From the NCBI GenBank assembly GCA_903868375.1, contig CAIPVD010000031.1:1-8156 (forward strand): a stretch of 8,156 nt of DNA, written 5' to 3'. How positions within the stretch are numbered: the stretch's first letter is position 1; each line of letters begins with the position of its first letter. The DNA comes from an uncultured delta proteobacterium. GTDB lineage: Bacteria > UBA10199 > GCA-002796325 > 1-14-0-20-49-13. The translations under genes were made by a program, and so were the position numbers. Below are positions 1-6,052 of this stretch, one piece after another. A model generated the notes under the pieces. It did no database searches. It was not told where the DNA came from and saw nothing but the letters and a program-made list of their open reading frames with translations.

Positions 1-1185
1 ATAGATATTGGAGAGAAGATAGTCCTGGTGCCCATCAGGTGCCCACGTATGGTCGACGTAATCGTAATAATATTTACTGCTAATAAGAGACCAGCCGTAA
101 TAGCCGACGTGCGGATAATTGGTATGACAGGAAATGCACATAGCGATACCTGTCGGCATGGCCTGTGTCGGGTCAGGTTTTGTCAGTTGGCTAAGTTTAG
201 CCACACTGCCATGGCACTTAGCACAACTCGTATCGAACAAAGATTGATCGAATTGACCGCCAGATGTTAGAACGTGGGAGCCGTGCGCCTTGGGCCACGA
301 ATCCGCCGCGTGAGGATAATCCTTGTGGCAGCCATTGCATGCGACCGAAGATATTCCACCGTTCAGGTTTTTTCCGTGGCAGGCAGTTTGGCAAAGCGTT
401 CTATCCTTAAGATATGCAACGCCATGAACGCCGGCGCCGCCCCAATTATCGGCATGAGGATATATTCCGCCGCTGCCGTGGCAATTGAAGCACATCTTCT
501 TATCTTTATGGCAGCTTTCGCAATCGGAAGAATCGATCCCGCCGTTCGCGTTGACAAGGTCACCATGCCCGCCATCGTCGGTAAAATCTTTGTCTTCGTG
601 TTTTTCAGGATAGCTTGGATGGCAATCGGCGCAGAGCTTTAAAGTTAGGTCTTCTGGCACGCCGCTTCGGTGGCACATCTGCGAGCATTCGGAATAGCTG
701 GCCGAACTTTTTACGAACACGCCGTGCCCGCTCTGCGTCCAGTCGTCTGTGTGCGGATAACTTATGTGGCACTTATTGCACGCCTTTTTGACGGCAGGAT
801 CATAGCCGCCTTTTAGATCGCCACCATGGCAAACGGTGGCACAAACCTTCTCTCCATTATTTTCTCTGAAATATTTTCCGTGGCCATCTATCTTATCCCA
901 TCCAGAGGCAACGTCGTGAGGGTACAACGAATGGCAACTCTTGCAACTCTGTCCGCTGCCTCCGTTCAGGTCGCTTCCGTGGCACGAACCGGCGCAAAGT
1001 TTGGTGCCGTTATCTACCACGAACTTTCCATGATTGGCAGGGTCCGACCAAAGGGCTTTATGCGGAAAAATCGCTTCCGGCGCAAGAGAACCGCCAGGCG
1101 GAACCGGCCCCTGATCTGGCGTACCCCTAATGCTCGAACACGACGATATCAACAAAAGGCAAAAGATGAATAAATACTTGGGCAT
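1..1185 (-). CDS. Multiheme c-type cytochrome lipoprotein, 12 heme motifs visible, 3' end beyond window
   Basis: The frame stays open from ATG at 1185 to the window edge (395 codons), so the C-terminus is missing. Residues 1-16 look like a lipoprotein signal: hydrophobic run, then lipobox I-S-S-C with Cys16. Eight CXXCH motifs begin at Cys81, 136, 185, 222, 232, 283, 321 and 350. Four CX3CH motifs begin at Cys64, 115, 167 and 265. The protein is built from about six modules of 47-53 residues, each opening with His-Gly (His52, 102, 154, 207, 254, 301) and carrying two heme motifs. The second is usually followed by Tyr-Pro-His (CXXCHxxYPH), a likely distal heme ligand. The 'CHGxDLxGG' stretch after the first motif resembles Geobacter-type multiheme cytochromes, which normally have CXXCH there. 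The start lies 5 nt after the ccmD stop, so translation is probably coupled. Role is inferred: electron transfer at an outer membrane or cell surface. Confidence 0.9.
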   Translation of the reverse strand, partial: MPKYLFIFCLLLISSCSSIRGTPDQGPVPPGGSLAPEAIFPHKALWSDPANHGKFVVDNGTKLCAGSCHGSDLNGGSGQSCKSCHSLYPHDVASGWDKIDGHGKYFRENNGEKVCATVCHGGDLKGGYDPAVKKACNKCHISYPHTDDWTQSGHGVFVKSSASYSECSQMCHRSGVPEDLTLKLCADCHPSYPEKHEDKDFTDDGGHGDLVNANGGIDSSDCESCHKDKKMCFNCHGSGGIYPHADNWGGAGVHGVAYLKDRTLCQTACHGKNLNGGISSVACNGCHKDYPHAADSWPKAHGSHVLTSGGQFDQSLFDTSCAKCHGSVAKLSQLTKPDPTQAMPTGIAMCISCHTNYPHVGYYGWSLISSKYYYDYVDHTWAPDGHQDYLLSNIY

Positions 1186-1190
1186 TTTGG

Positions 1191-1280
1191 TTACTTCATT
1201 CTTCTTAAGCGGAGCATGTAAAAGCCTACGAGGGAAATTATAACAAGATACGCAATGTATGTATATGTAGAATTATCCAT
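1191..1280 (-). CDS. ccmD: CcmD-like heme exporter small membrane protein, 29 aa
   Basis: A 29-codon frame starts at an ATG that overlaps the end of ccmC (ATGGATAA: ccmC stops at the TAA, ccmD uses the ATG). It encodes a short N-terminus, one hydrophobic segment (about residues 8-23, tyrosine-bounded) and a basic tail (R-L-R-R-M-K), so the C-terminus should face the cytoplasm. CcmD is a small single-span protein that sits with CcmABC and helps release heme-loaded CcmE. The call rests on position directly after ccmC, on topology and on the overlap. CcmD sequences are poorly conserved, and this one is shorter than the usual 40-70 residues. It is followed 5 nt later by the multiheme lipoprotein start. 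Confidence 0.8.
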   Translation of the reverse strand: MDNSTYTYIAYLVIISLVGFYMLRLRRMK

Positions 1281-1884
1281 TCTTTTCTCTCCGAAACCTT
1301 GCAAGAACAAGCTGCGAAGCGACCAGGAAGATCGTTACTATCGAAACAAGCAAGACGATCCACATCTGATCGGGCAAATTTGCACGTGATCCAAGCACTT
1401 GCGGGTGAACGCCTCGCCAAACCTTTACCGCCAAGATAATGATAGGGATATCTAAGCAGCCAAAGAGCGCTATGACCGCCGAATATAGCCTCGCATGTTC
1501 TTTGTTCTCCAGATTGGCACGGAGCATGAAGTAGCCGAAGAAGATGAGCCAAACGAAAAACGTCGAGGTAAGCCGCGGCTCCCACGTCCACCATGTTCCC
1601 CACACCGGCTTTGCCCAGAGCGGGCCAGTGAGCAGCACCGCCGTGCAGAATAGAAAGCCGACCTCTATAAAAGAAACTGCCAGCGCATCGAATTTCTGCG
1701 ATCGCTTTAAAATGTAGATAAGGCTGAATACTCCGCCAAGCACCAAAAACGCCATCATCACCATGGCGGACGACACATGCCAATAGAATATCTTTTGGGC
1801 TACGCCTTGAGTTGCCTCGATAGGCGCATAGAAGGCGATTAGTGCCAGGTCTATCGCCACAATTATTGCGGTTATTATTTTCAT
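1273..1884 (-). CDS. ccmC: Heme exporter/handling protein CcmC
   Basis: 203-residue polytopic membrane protein of the heme-handling (WWD) family, about six transmembrane segments. CcmC presents heme to CcmE in the periplasm. The tryptophan-rich loop is at residues 95-106 (W-G-T-W-W-T-W-E-P-R-L-T), with Glu102 where E. coli CcmC has Asp. The two flanking heme-ligand histidines are His36 (in F-Y-W-H-V-S-S) and His160 (in R-G-V-H-P-Q). The start ATG overlaps the ccmB stop by ATGA and a GGAG lies just upstream; the C-terminus overlaps ccmD. Length and motif order match CcmC rather than the longer CcmF or CcsA/ResC relatives. Confidence is high for family and role. Confidence 0.95.
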   Translation of the reverse strand: MKIITAIIVAIDLALIAFYAPIEATQGVAQKIFYWHVSSAMVMMAFLVLGGVFSLIYILKRSQKFDALAVSFIEVGFLFCTAVLLTGPLWAKPVWGTWWTWEPRLTSTFFVWLIFFGYFMLRANLENKEHARLYSAVIALFGCLDIPIIILAVKVWRGVHPQVLGSRANLPDQMWIVLLVSIVTIFLVASQLVLARFRREKNG

Positions 1885-2525
1885 ATCTCCATCACCTTGT
1901 CGAATATGAGCAGGCTCGCAGTAACGTAAATGACATCGAATGCCAAGAGTATTTTAAGCCACAGCACATCTCCGCCCTGCGCATATTTTATAACGGCGAT
2001 AGAGAGCGGGATTATAAGCGGATAGAAGATAGTAGGCAGAAGTATGTCGCGTTTATGATGCACCATCACCATAGTTGAAAACGTGGTACCAACTGACGAA
2101 ATACCCACGATGCCCAAGAATATCGGCAGCGCGATTCTGCTTACTTCCGAAAAAAGCGGATAATCAAAAAGAATCGTGGCAACAAACGTTGCGAAGACGG
2201 TTATAAGCACCAGCGTTGCGAAATTGACCAGAAGTTTGCTGAAATAGAACGGCGTTCCGATATTCTTAATGAGGCGCATGCCGTCCAAAACATCTTCGTC
2301 GCGTTCGAAATCGAACGTACGGTTCAGCTGCAAAGTGCCGCCAAACACGATGGCAAGCCAGATAATGGCGGGTACAACCTCTTTTGGCTTTACATCCAGG
2401 ACCTCCAGGGCAAAATATGCCAGGAGGATCACGATGCTGGAAAAAAGAAGGAGCGACAAAAAGATAGGCTTCTGCCTCATCGACAGCGCCCATTCCTTCT
2501 TCATTAATGCAATAAACATCGCCAT
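1881..2525 (-). CDS. ccmB: Heme exporter membrane permease CcmB
   Basis: 214-residue integral membrane protein with about six hydrophobic segments, the permease partner of CcmA in the CcmABCD complex. The amphipathic N-terminus (A-L-M-K-K-E-W) and the region after TM2 (F-G-G-T-L-Q-L-N-R-T-F, then D-F-E-R-D-E-D) match the CcmB pattern of a membrane segment followed by a charged cytoplasmic loop. The frame stays open upstream to 2651, but that part lies in a palindromic foldback and is unlike CcmB. I chose ATG 2525 because GGA lies 6 nt upstream and the length fits the family (about 215-225 aa). ATG 2552 (within a 14-bp inverted repeat arm) and ATG 2519 are alternatives. The 475-nt gap after ccmA is unique in this otherwise overlapping operon. 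The stop overlaps the ccmC start. Confidence 0.93.
   Translation of the reverse strand: MAMFIALMKKEWALSMRQKPIFLSLLLFSSIVILLAYFALEVLDVKPKEVVPAIIWLAIVFGGTLQLNRTFDFERDEDVLDGMRLIKNIGTPFYFSKLLVNFATLVLITVFATFVATILFDYPLFSEVSRIALPIFLGIVGISSVGTTFSTMVMVHHKRDILLPTIFYPLIIPLSIAVIKYAQGGDVLWLKILLAFDVIYVTASLLIFDKVMEI
2511..2519. repeat. 9-bp direct repeat, copy 1 (inside ccmB start)
   Basis: AATAAACAT on the plus strand, reading ATGTTTATT (Met-Phe-Ile) at codons 3-5 of ccmB. An identical copy in the same orientation lies at 2974-2982, just after ccmA. The pair brackets the foldback island and could be a target-site duplication. The evidence is only nine AT-rich bases, so chance is possible. Confidence 0.4.
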
Positions 2526-2549
2526 ATTATTTCCAATATACTTACTTGT

Positions 2550-2563
2550 CATAATGTTTATTC
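2550..2563. repeat. 14-bp inverted repeat, left arm
   Basis: CATAATGTTTATTC, the exact reverse complement of 2973-2986. The two arms bracket the whole group of three palindromes. When each foldback is read in its own orientation, this 14-mer lies on its 5' side in both cases: 17 nt before the left foldback and directly next to the right one. It may therefore belong to a duplicated unit. The arm contains the alternative ccmB start ATG (2552). Confidence 0.8.
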
Positions 2564-2580
2564 CACGCCCCATGTTCAGC

Positions 2581-2740
2581 TGAAAGGCGAAGGGTGTATG
2601 GGTTTCGAATCGCCGGTGGTCGATTTTTCTCAAACGCCGAAAAATCGCCACCTGCGCTCTCGCGCTCGGCGCTATTATATGGCTGCTGTGGCCGAGCGCT
2701 CCGAGAGCCGCTTCTCAACCCATACACCCTTCGCCTTTCA
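2581..2740 (+). repeat. Foldback (three-way-junction) element 1, 160 bp
   Basis: Perfect 24-bp inverted repeat at the ends (2581-2604 with 2717-2740, core GGGTGTATGGGTT) enclosing two hairpins. Hairpin A: 2615-2629 pairs with 2639-2652 (14 bp, one bulged T at 2620), loop TCAAACGCC. Hairpin B: 2662-2670 pairs with 2691-2699 (9 bp), 20-nt loop containing GGCTGCTGTG; CTCTC 2657-2661 and GAGAG 2703-2707 can extend it past a bulge. The overall fold is a T or Y shape in single-stranded DNA or RNA. It lies between ccmA and ccmB and carries no credible gene. It is homologous to the inverted element at 2822-2972. Possible identities are a miniature inverted-repeat transposable element or a structured RNA; the sequence alone does not decide. 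Confidence 0.85.
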
Positions 2741-2757
2741 TCAAATAAGGGACTATT

Positions 2758-2821
2758 TCATTCCTGTATAACCGGGGACACACACTTAATTTGAATTAGG
2801 TGTGTGTCCCCGATGGAATGA
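2758..2821. repeat. Central REP-like palindrome
   Basis: Perfect 13-bp arms CGGGGACACACAC (2773-2785) and GTGTGTGTCCCCG (2800-2812) continue inward with one G-T wobble and five A-T pairs to a 2-nt loop, giving a 40-bp near-perfect palindrome. TCATTCC (2758-2764) and GGAATGA (2815-2821) form an outer stem past an asymmetric interior loop. The GGGGACA...TGTCCCC style is like REP sequences mobilised by REP-associated tyrosine transposases in many proteobacteria (family resemblance, not demonstrated). No T-run follows on either strand, so it is not a standard intrinsic terminator. Confidence 0.8.
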
Positions 2822-2972
2822 GGCAACGTGGGTGTGTGGTGAGAGGGATGTCGCGGAGGGCACAGCCACAGCAGCCAATATATAAATGCTGTGCCCGAGC
2901 GTCAAGGTGCCGGATTCGCGGCATGTGAGCGAATCCGGACGCCGGTCCCTCGAACCACACACCCATGTCGCC
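2822..2972 (-). repeat. Foldback element 2, inverted homologue of element 1
   Basis: The outer stem pairs 2822-2840 with 2954-2972 (one G-T wobble, one A-C mismatch), and GAGGGA 2843-2848 with TCCCTC 2946-2951 extends it inward. Two internal hairpins follow. GGGCACAGC 2858-2866 pairs with 2888-2896 (9 bp, 21-nt loop). 2906-2919 pairs with 2929-2943 (14 pairs, one bulged A at 2939, 9-nt loop). Read on the minus strand, the order and geometry match element 1: same bulge neighbourhood, 9-nt loop TCACATGCC against TCAAACGCC, and the same GGCTGCTGTG in the second loop. Stem sequences differ, but mostly as matched pairs. No coding potential is apparent. Confidence 0.82.
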
Positions 2973-2986
2973 GAATAAACATTATG
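2973..2986. repeat. 14-bp inverted repeat, right arm
   Basis: GAATAAACATTATG, a perfect reverse complement of 2550-2563, directly beside foldback element 2. It includes the second copy of the 9-bp direct repeat (2974-2982). A large stem closing the whole 437-bp region is possible. No clear target-site duplication lies immediately outside the two arms. Confidence 0.8.
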
Positions 2987-3000
2987 TCAAAGAACCACCT

Positions 3001-3612
3001 TCATATATTAAACGCGCCGAAATATTTTAATTTGCCGCCATCCAGCAACATCAGCTTGTCCGCGTATTCTCGCACAAGCTCCAGTTCGTGAGTTGCTATA
3101 AGGGCAATGCCGCCCTTCTCTTTATAATCCGCGAGGAATCTTTGCAGATGAGCGACCGAAGAAGTGTCTAGCCCCAGGAAAGGCTCGTCCAGGAGCAAAA
3201 TATTTGGGTCGTTAAGCAGCGCCCTCGCAAGTGCCACGCGCCGTTTTTGCCCGTGCGAAAGAGTTGCCACATCCTGATCGTAAAAATTATCCAGCTCGAG
3301 TAGCTCCTTTAAATGTTCGGCCCTTTCGCTTGGCACGCCGTAAAGTTCTGCATAAAGCTGCAGGTTCGAACGCGCGCTCAAGTCTAAATATAGATACGAT
3401 TCTTGCATCATAACGCCAAGCTCTGCATTTGCATCGAACGTGATCGAACCAAAGGTCTGGCGCAAAAGGCCGGCAACGATTCTAAGTAGCGTCGTCTTGC
3501 CTGCACCGTTTGGGCCCGCCAGGACATATAGGCTTCCAGGCGAGAACTCTGCCGAAACAGAATCAAGAGCTACGATCTCGCCAAACTTCATTGTTATTGA
3601 ATCTGCCTTCAT
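3001..3612 (-). CDS. ccmA: Heme exporter ATP-binding protein CcmA
   Basis: 203-residue ABC ATPase, the size of CcmA. Walker A is G-P-N-G-A-G-K-T-T (33-41), the Q-loop Gln is 70, the signature L-S-H-G-Q is 118-122, Walker B is I-L-L-L-D-E-P (138-144, catalytic Glu143), the D-loop is G-L-D-T, and the switch His is 175. The sub-family call comes from the compact size and the setting among ccmE, ccmF and ccmB. In System I, ATP hydrolysis by CcmAB releases heme-loaded CcmE from CcmCD. The start ATG overlaps the preceding stop (AAATGA). The gene ends in ATATGA, which creates an ATG overlapping its own stop as at the other junctions here, but that frame closes after five codons and ccmB lies 475 nt away. 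Confidence 0.95.
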   Translation of the reverse strand: MKADSITMKFGEIVALDSVSAEFSPGSLYVLAGPNGAGKTTLLRIVAGLLRQTFGSITFDANAELGVMMQESYLYLDLSARSNLQLYAELYGVPSERAEHLKELLELDNFYDQDVATLSHGQKRRVALARALLNDPNILLLDEPFLGLDTSSVAHLQRFLADYKEKGGIALIATHELELVREYADKLMLLDGGKLKYFGAFNI

Positions 3613-4136
3613 TTCTTCTTTCTTCGTAAGAACGCATAGGCGATGGCGCCTATCGACAAGATAATTGCAAGCAATTGATATTCATTAAATCCCTTCTTTG
3701 CTGGAGCATCCGTTTTATTCATCGGCGACTCTTCTAGTGGCGGCGATTCTTGCCCGCCCTCACCGACTATAAGGTCTAAGCGTTTTTCGATCTCTTTTTC
3801 CGTAAGCGAAACAAAGTCGGTCGAGTACCTCTTTCCTTCAAATTCGGAGCTTATCGCATAGGAAAATTCCGGCGACATAAATATATTCTTGAACTGAAAC
3901 GCCCCTTTTGGATCCGTTCGCTTCGGAATAGTTAAGATCAAGTTGCCGCCCTGCACTATCTCTAAAACCACCGTAGCGCCGGGAAGCGGATTTTTGCCAT
4001 CCTTTAGCAGCGCACCTTTAATGACGCCTGTCTTAACCTGGTTATTCGCATGCGGCGAAATCGGCATCTTTTCTTTTCCAAGCGCCGAGCCAGAAACGAA
4101 TACAAATAATATTAGAAATGCTAATTTTGTCTTCAC
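3609..4136 (-). CDS. Tail-anchored periplasmic beta-sandwich (carboxypeptidase-regulatory-like) protein
   Basis: 175 residues from a GTG start that overlaps the ccmF stop (GTGA). Residues 1-20 form a signal peptide ending A-L-G. Residues about 36-125 look like a carboxypeptidase-regulatory-like beta-sandwich: G-V-I-K-G-A-L-L then P-L-P-G-A-T-V-V-L-E (about 50-59), then G-A-F-Q-F-K-N-I (78-85) and a Tyr-containing strand. A Pro/Glu-rich linker follows, then a hydrophobic segment (153-170) and R-R-K-K-K at the end. The predicted topology is a periplasmic domain anchored at the C-terminus in the inner membrane. It has no cysteine, so it cannot replace the thiol chemistry of CcmG or CcmH, although it sits where other operons carry such genes. 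Function is unknown; a scaffold or binding role beside CcmF is only a guess. Confidence 0.85.
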   Translation of the reverse strand: MKTKLAFLILFVFVSGSALGKEKMPISPHANNQVKTGVIKGALLKDGKNPLPGATVVLEIVQGGNLILTIPKRTDPKGAFQFKNIFMSPEFSYAISSEFEGKRYSTDFVSLTEKEIEKRLDLIVGEGGQESPPLEESPMNKTDAPAKKGFNEYQLLAIILSIGAIAYAFLRRKKK

Positions 4137-6037
4137 GCTATCTCCTCCTTTGGGGCCCTACCCAGCCGTTCATCTAGAACGACCTCGATATCTTCCTTCG
4201 TCTTGGCAGGAAATATCGCCACGACCGTTCCAAGCAGCATCACAATGCCGCCAAGCCACACAAAACTTATCAGCGGGTTCATTGTCAACTCAAATTCCGC
4301 ACTTCCATCATCTGCAACATTTTCAAGTGCCAGGTAAACGTCTTTCAATAGGCCTACGTGCAGGTCGATCTGTCCGAACGGACGAGGCTGGTTCTTATAC
4401 ATGTAGAGCGCCGGATTTAACGTAGCTATCGCGCGCCTATCTTTTAATAACGTCACGTCCGTTGCAACGCCTTCTGCGTCTATCTTGTCCTTCCAATCGG
4501 CCGAATTATAGATGAACTCGTAGCCTTCGATCGCATTTTTTTCGCCCTTCACCATTTTTAGCGTGTATTCTGTTTTGTATGCGCTGCCGGCTATGCCGAT
4601 AAAGAGCAGGACGATTCCCAAATGGACGATGAGCCCGCCAAATCTCTTCGGAGCCATTCTAAAAAGCTCGTAAAAACTTTTTTCGATCCGCGCCGACCTT
4701 ATGAATTCGGCCGCGATAGTGGCCAGGACAAAAATCGCGCCCGCAGCAACGCAGAGCGGAAACCAAAGCCTTATCCCGTAAAGATAAGCCACGCACGCAG
4801 CTGCCGCGGCTAACGCCAAAGGCAGAAGGAACTCTTTCCTAAAAAGGCCAGCTCTTATCTTCACCCAGCTCATCTGCGGCCCAATTCCTGTAAGGAACAG
4901 AAGCGCGATGCCTACCGGCGCCATTATTCTGTTAAAGAATGGCGCACCGACTTCGGCCTTGTGCCCCATGAACCATTCCGCAAATAGCGGCAGAAGCGTA
5001 CCGCAAAGGATGCCGACAAGCGCAAGCACGAACAAGAAATTATTTATATAGAACGCCCCCTCGCGGCTGAAGATATTTTTTAGCACCTTCTGCCCTTTGA
5101 AAAGGTCGCGCTTCCATATCAACATGGCAACGGAGAAGATGGTTACGATCGACAAGAAAACGATGAAGTATAGCCCTATCGTCATATCGGAAAAACTGTG
5201 GACGGATTGAATTATCCCGCTGCGCGTAATGAACGTGCCGAAAATAGTCAGCCAGAACGAGAGGATGACTAGCACGACGTTCCAAAGCTTTAGCATCTTT
5301 CTGCTCTCGTGGATGATGACCGAGTGGAGAAAAGCGCAAGCCGTGAACCACGGAAGTATGCCGGCGTTCTCGACCGGGTCCCACGCCCAAAAACCGCCCC
5401 ATCCAAGTTCAACGTATGCCCACATAGCTCCAAGCAAATTGCCGAACGTTAATAAGAGCCACGCAACTATCGTCCAATTCCTTATCTTCGTAAAATCCAT
5501 CTCGCCGCTAACAAGGCCCGCAACGACATATGCGAACGGAACGGCAAAGATAACGTAGCCCAAATATATCGCAGGCGGATGGATCAGCATGTAGAAATTT
5601 TGCAGAAGCGGATTTAGCCCATGGCCATCGGCAGGATGAGCACCGCTCAAGGTGAACGGATCCGCCTGAAAAACGATCATAACAAGAAAGAAAATGACTA
5701 TCGCTTGAAGAACCGCGTTCACTATCGCCGGCGGTTTGGCTTTAGATACGATACTTGCGCATATCGCAAGAAGGAGCGCCCAGAAAAGTAGCGAGCCTTC
5801 AAGTCCCGCCCAGATGCCGGCAAGCTTATAGACAAGAGGCAGGCCTACATTTGAATACTGATACACATAATCGATATCGAACCGGTCGGTAACAAATGCA
5901 AACGTAAGCATTACCGAAGCAAGCGCTACCAGGATCGTTACAAAATGGACGGAACGATTTTTTGCGCCAAAGAGCGACGCGGCAAAGCTGTAAATAGCCA
6001 CGGGCATTGCGAATATTAGAGCGAGTTCACCGATCAC
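4133..6037 (-). CDS. ccmF: Heme lyase subunit CcmF
   Basis: 634 residues and many transmembrane segments, typical of CcmF, the cytochrome c heme lyase subunit that takes heme from CcmE and attaches it to apocytochromes in the periplasm. The WWD motif is at 213-224 (W-G-G-F-W-A-W-D-P-V-E-N). Other family marks are W-A-G-L-E-G-S (76-82) and N-P-L-L-Q-N-F then H-P-P (142-155). His153, His238, His280 and His472 match by eye the conserved histidines His173, 261, 303 and 491 of E. coli CcmF. A soluble periplasmic domain lies near 485-585 before the last membrane span. The start is GTG at 6037 with AGGAGG five bases upstream. The stop overlaps the next gene's GTG. Confidence 0.97.
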   Translation of the reverse strand: MIGELALIFAMPVAIYSFAASLFGAKNRSVHFVTILVALASVMLTFAFVTDRFDIDYVYQYSNVGLPLVYKLAGIWAGLEGSLLFWALLLAICASIVSKAKPPAIVNAVLQAIVIFFLVMIVFQADPFTLSGAHPADGHGLNPLLQNFYMLIHPPAIYLGYVIFAVPFAYVVAGLVSGEMDFTKIRNWTIVAWLLLTFGNLLGAMWAYVELGWGGFWAWDPVENAGILPWFTACAFLHSVIIHESRKMLKLWNVVLVILSFWLTIFGTFITRSGIIQSVHSFSDMTIGLYFIVFLSIVTIFSVAMLIWKRDLFKGQKVLKNIFSREGAFYINNFLFVLALVGILCGTLLPLFAEWFMGHKAEVGAPFFNRIMAPVGIALLFLTGIGPQMSWVKIRAGLFRKEFLLPLALAAAAACVAYLYGIRLWFPLCVAAGAIFVLATIAAEFIRSARIEKSFYELFRMAPKRFGGLIVHLGIVLLFIGIAGSAYKTEYTLKMVKGEKNAIEGYEFIYNSADWKDKIDAEGVATDVTLLKDRRAIATLNPALYMYKNQPRPFGQIDLHVGLLKDVYLALENVADDGSAEFELTMNPLISFVWLGGIVMLLGTVVAIFPAKTKEDIEVVLDERLGRAPKEEIA

Positions 6038-6042
6038 TTTAT

Positions 6043-6048
6043 CCTCCT
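6043..6048 (-). promoter_or_regulatory. Strong ribosome binding site for ccmF
   Basis: A complete AGGAGG on the minus strand, separated by ATAAA from the GTG at 6037. It decides the ccmF start. It lies in the only small gap (15 nt) among the otherwise overlapping upstream genes, which suggests independent, strong initiation for ccmF. Confidence 0.85.
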
Positions 6049-6052
6049 ACGA

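Noticed and set aside
274..1173. Plus-strand open frames opposite the multiheme gene
   Set aside because: They are antisense to a continuous minus-strand frame with 12 heme motifs, have no recognisable domain, and arise from codon bias of the Cys/His-rich gene.
2526..2651. Long N-terminal extension of ccmB from ATG 2651
   Set aside because: The added residues come from foldback element 1 and its flank, do not resemble CcmB, and make it longer than the family.
2581..2740. Integron attC site, tRNA-like cloverleaf or viral ITR
   Set aside because: The perfect 24-bp arms and two internal hairpins recall a T-shaped ITR, but there are no attC boxes, integrase or cassette, tRNA arm lengths and anticodon features do not fit, and no replication gene is present. 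Only the shape is similar.
2773..2812. Intrinsic transcription terminator
   Set aside because: The stem is strong, but no T-run follows it on either strand, and it lies inside an operon.
2594..3091. Plus-strand frames across the palindromic island (2594-2794, 2891-3091)
   Set aside because: They consist mostly of palindrome arms, lack any domain or good start, and the second runs into the antisense of ccmA.
5040..5558. Frames inside ccmF on both strands (for example 5040-5402 minus, 5229-5558 plus)
   Set aside because: They overlap fully with the well-supported ccmF frame, which contains the WWD motif and conserved histidines.
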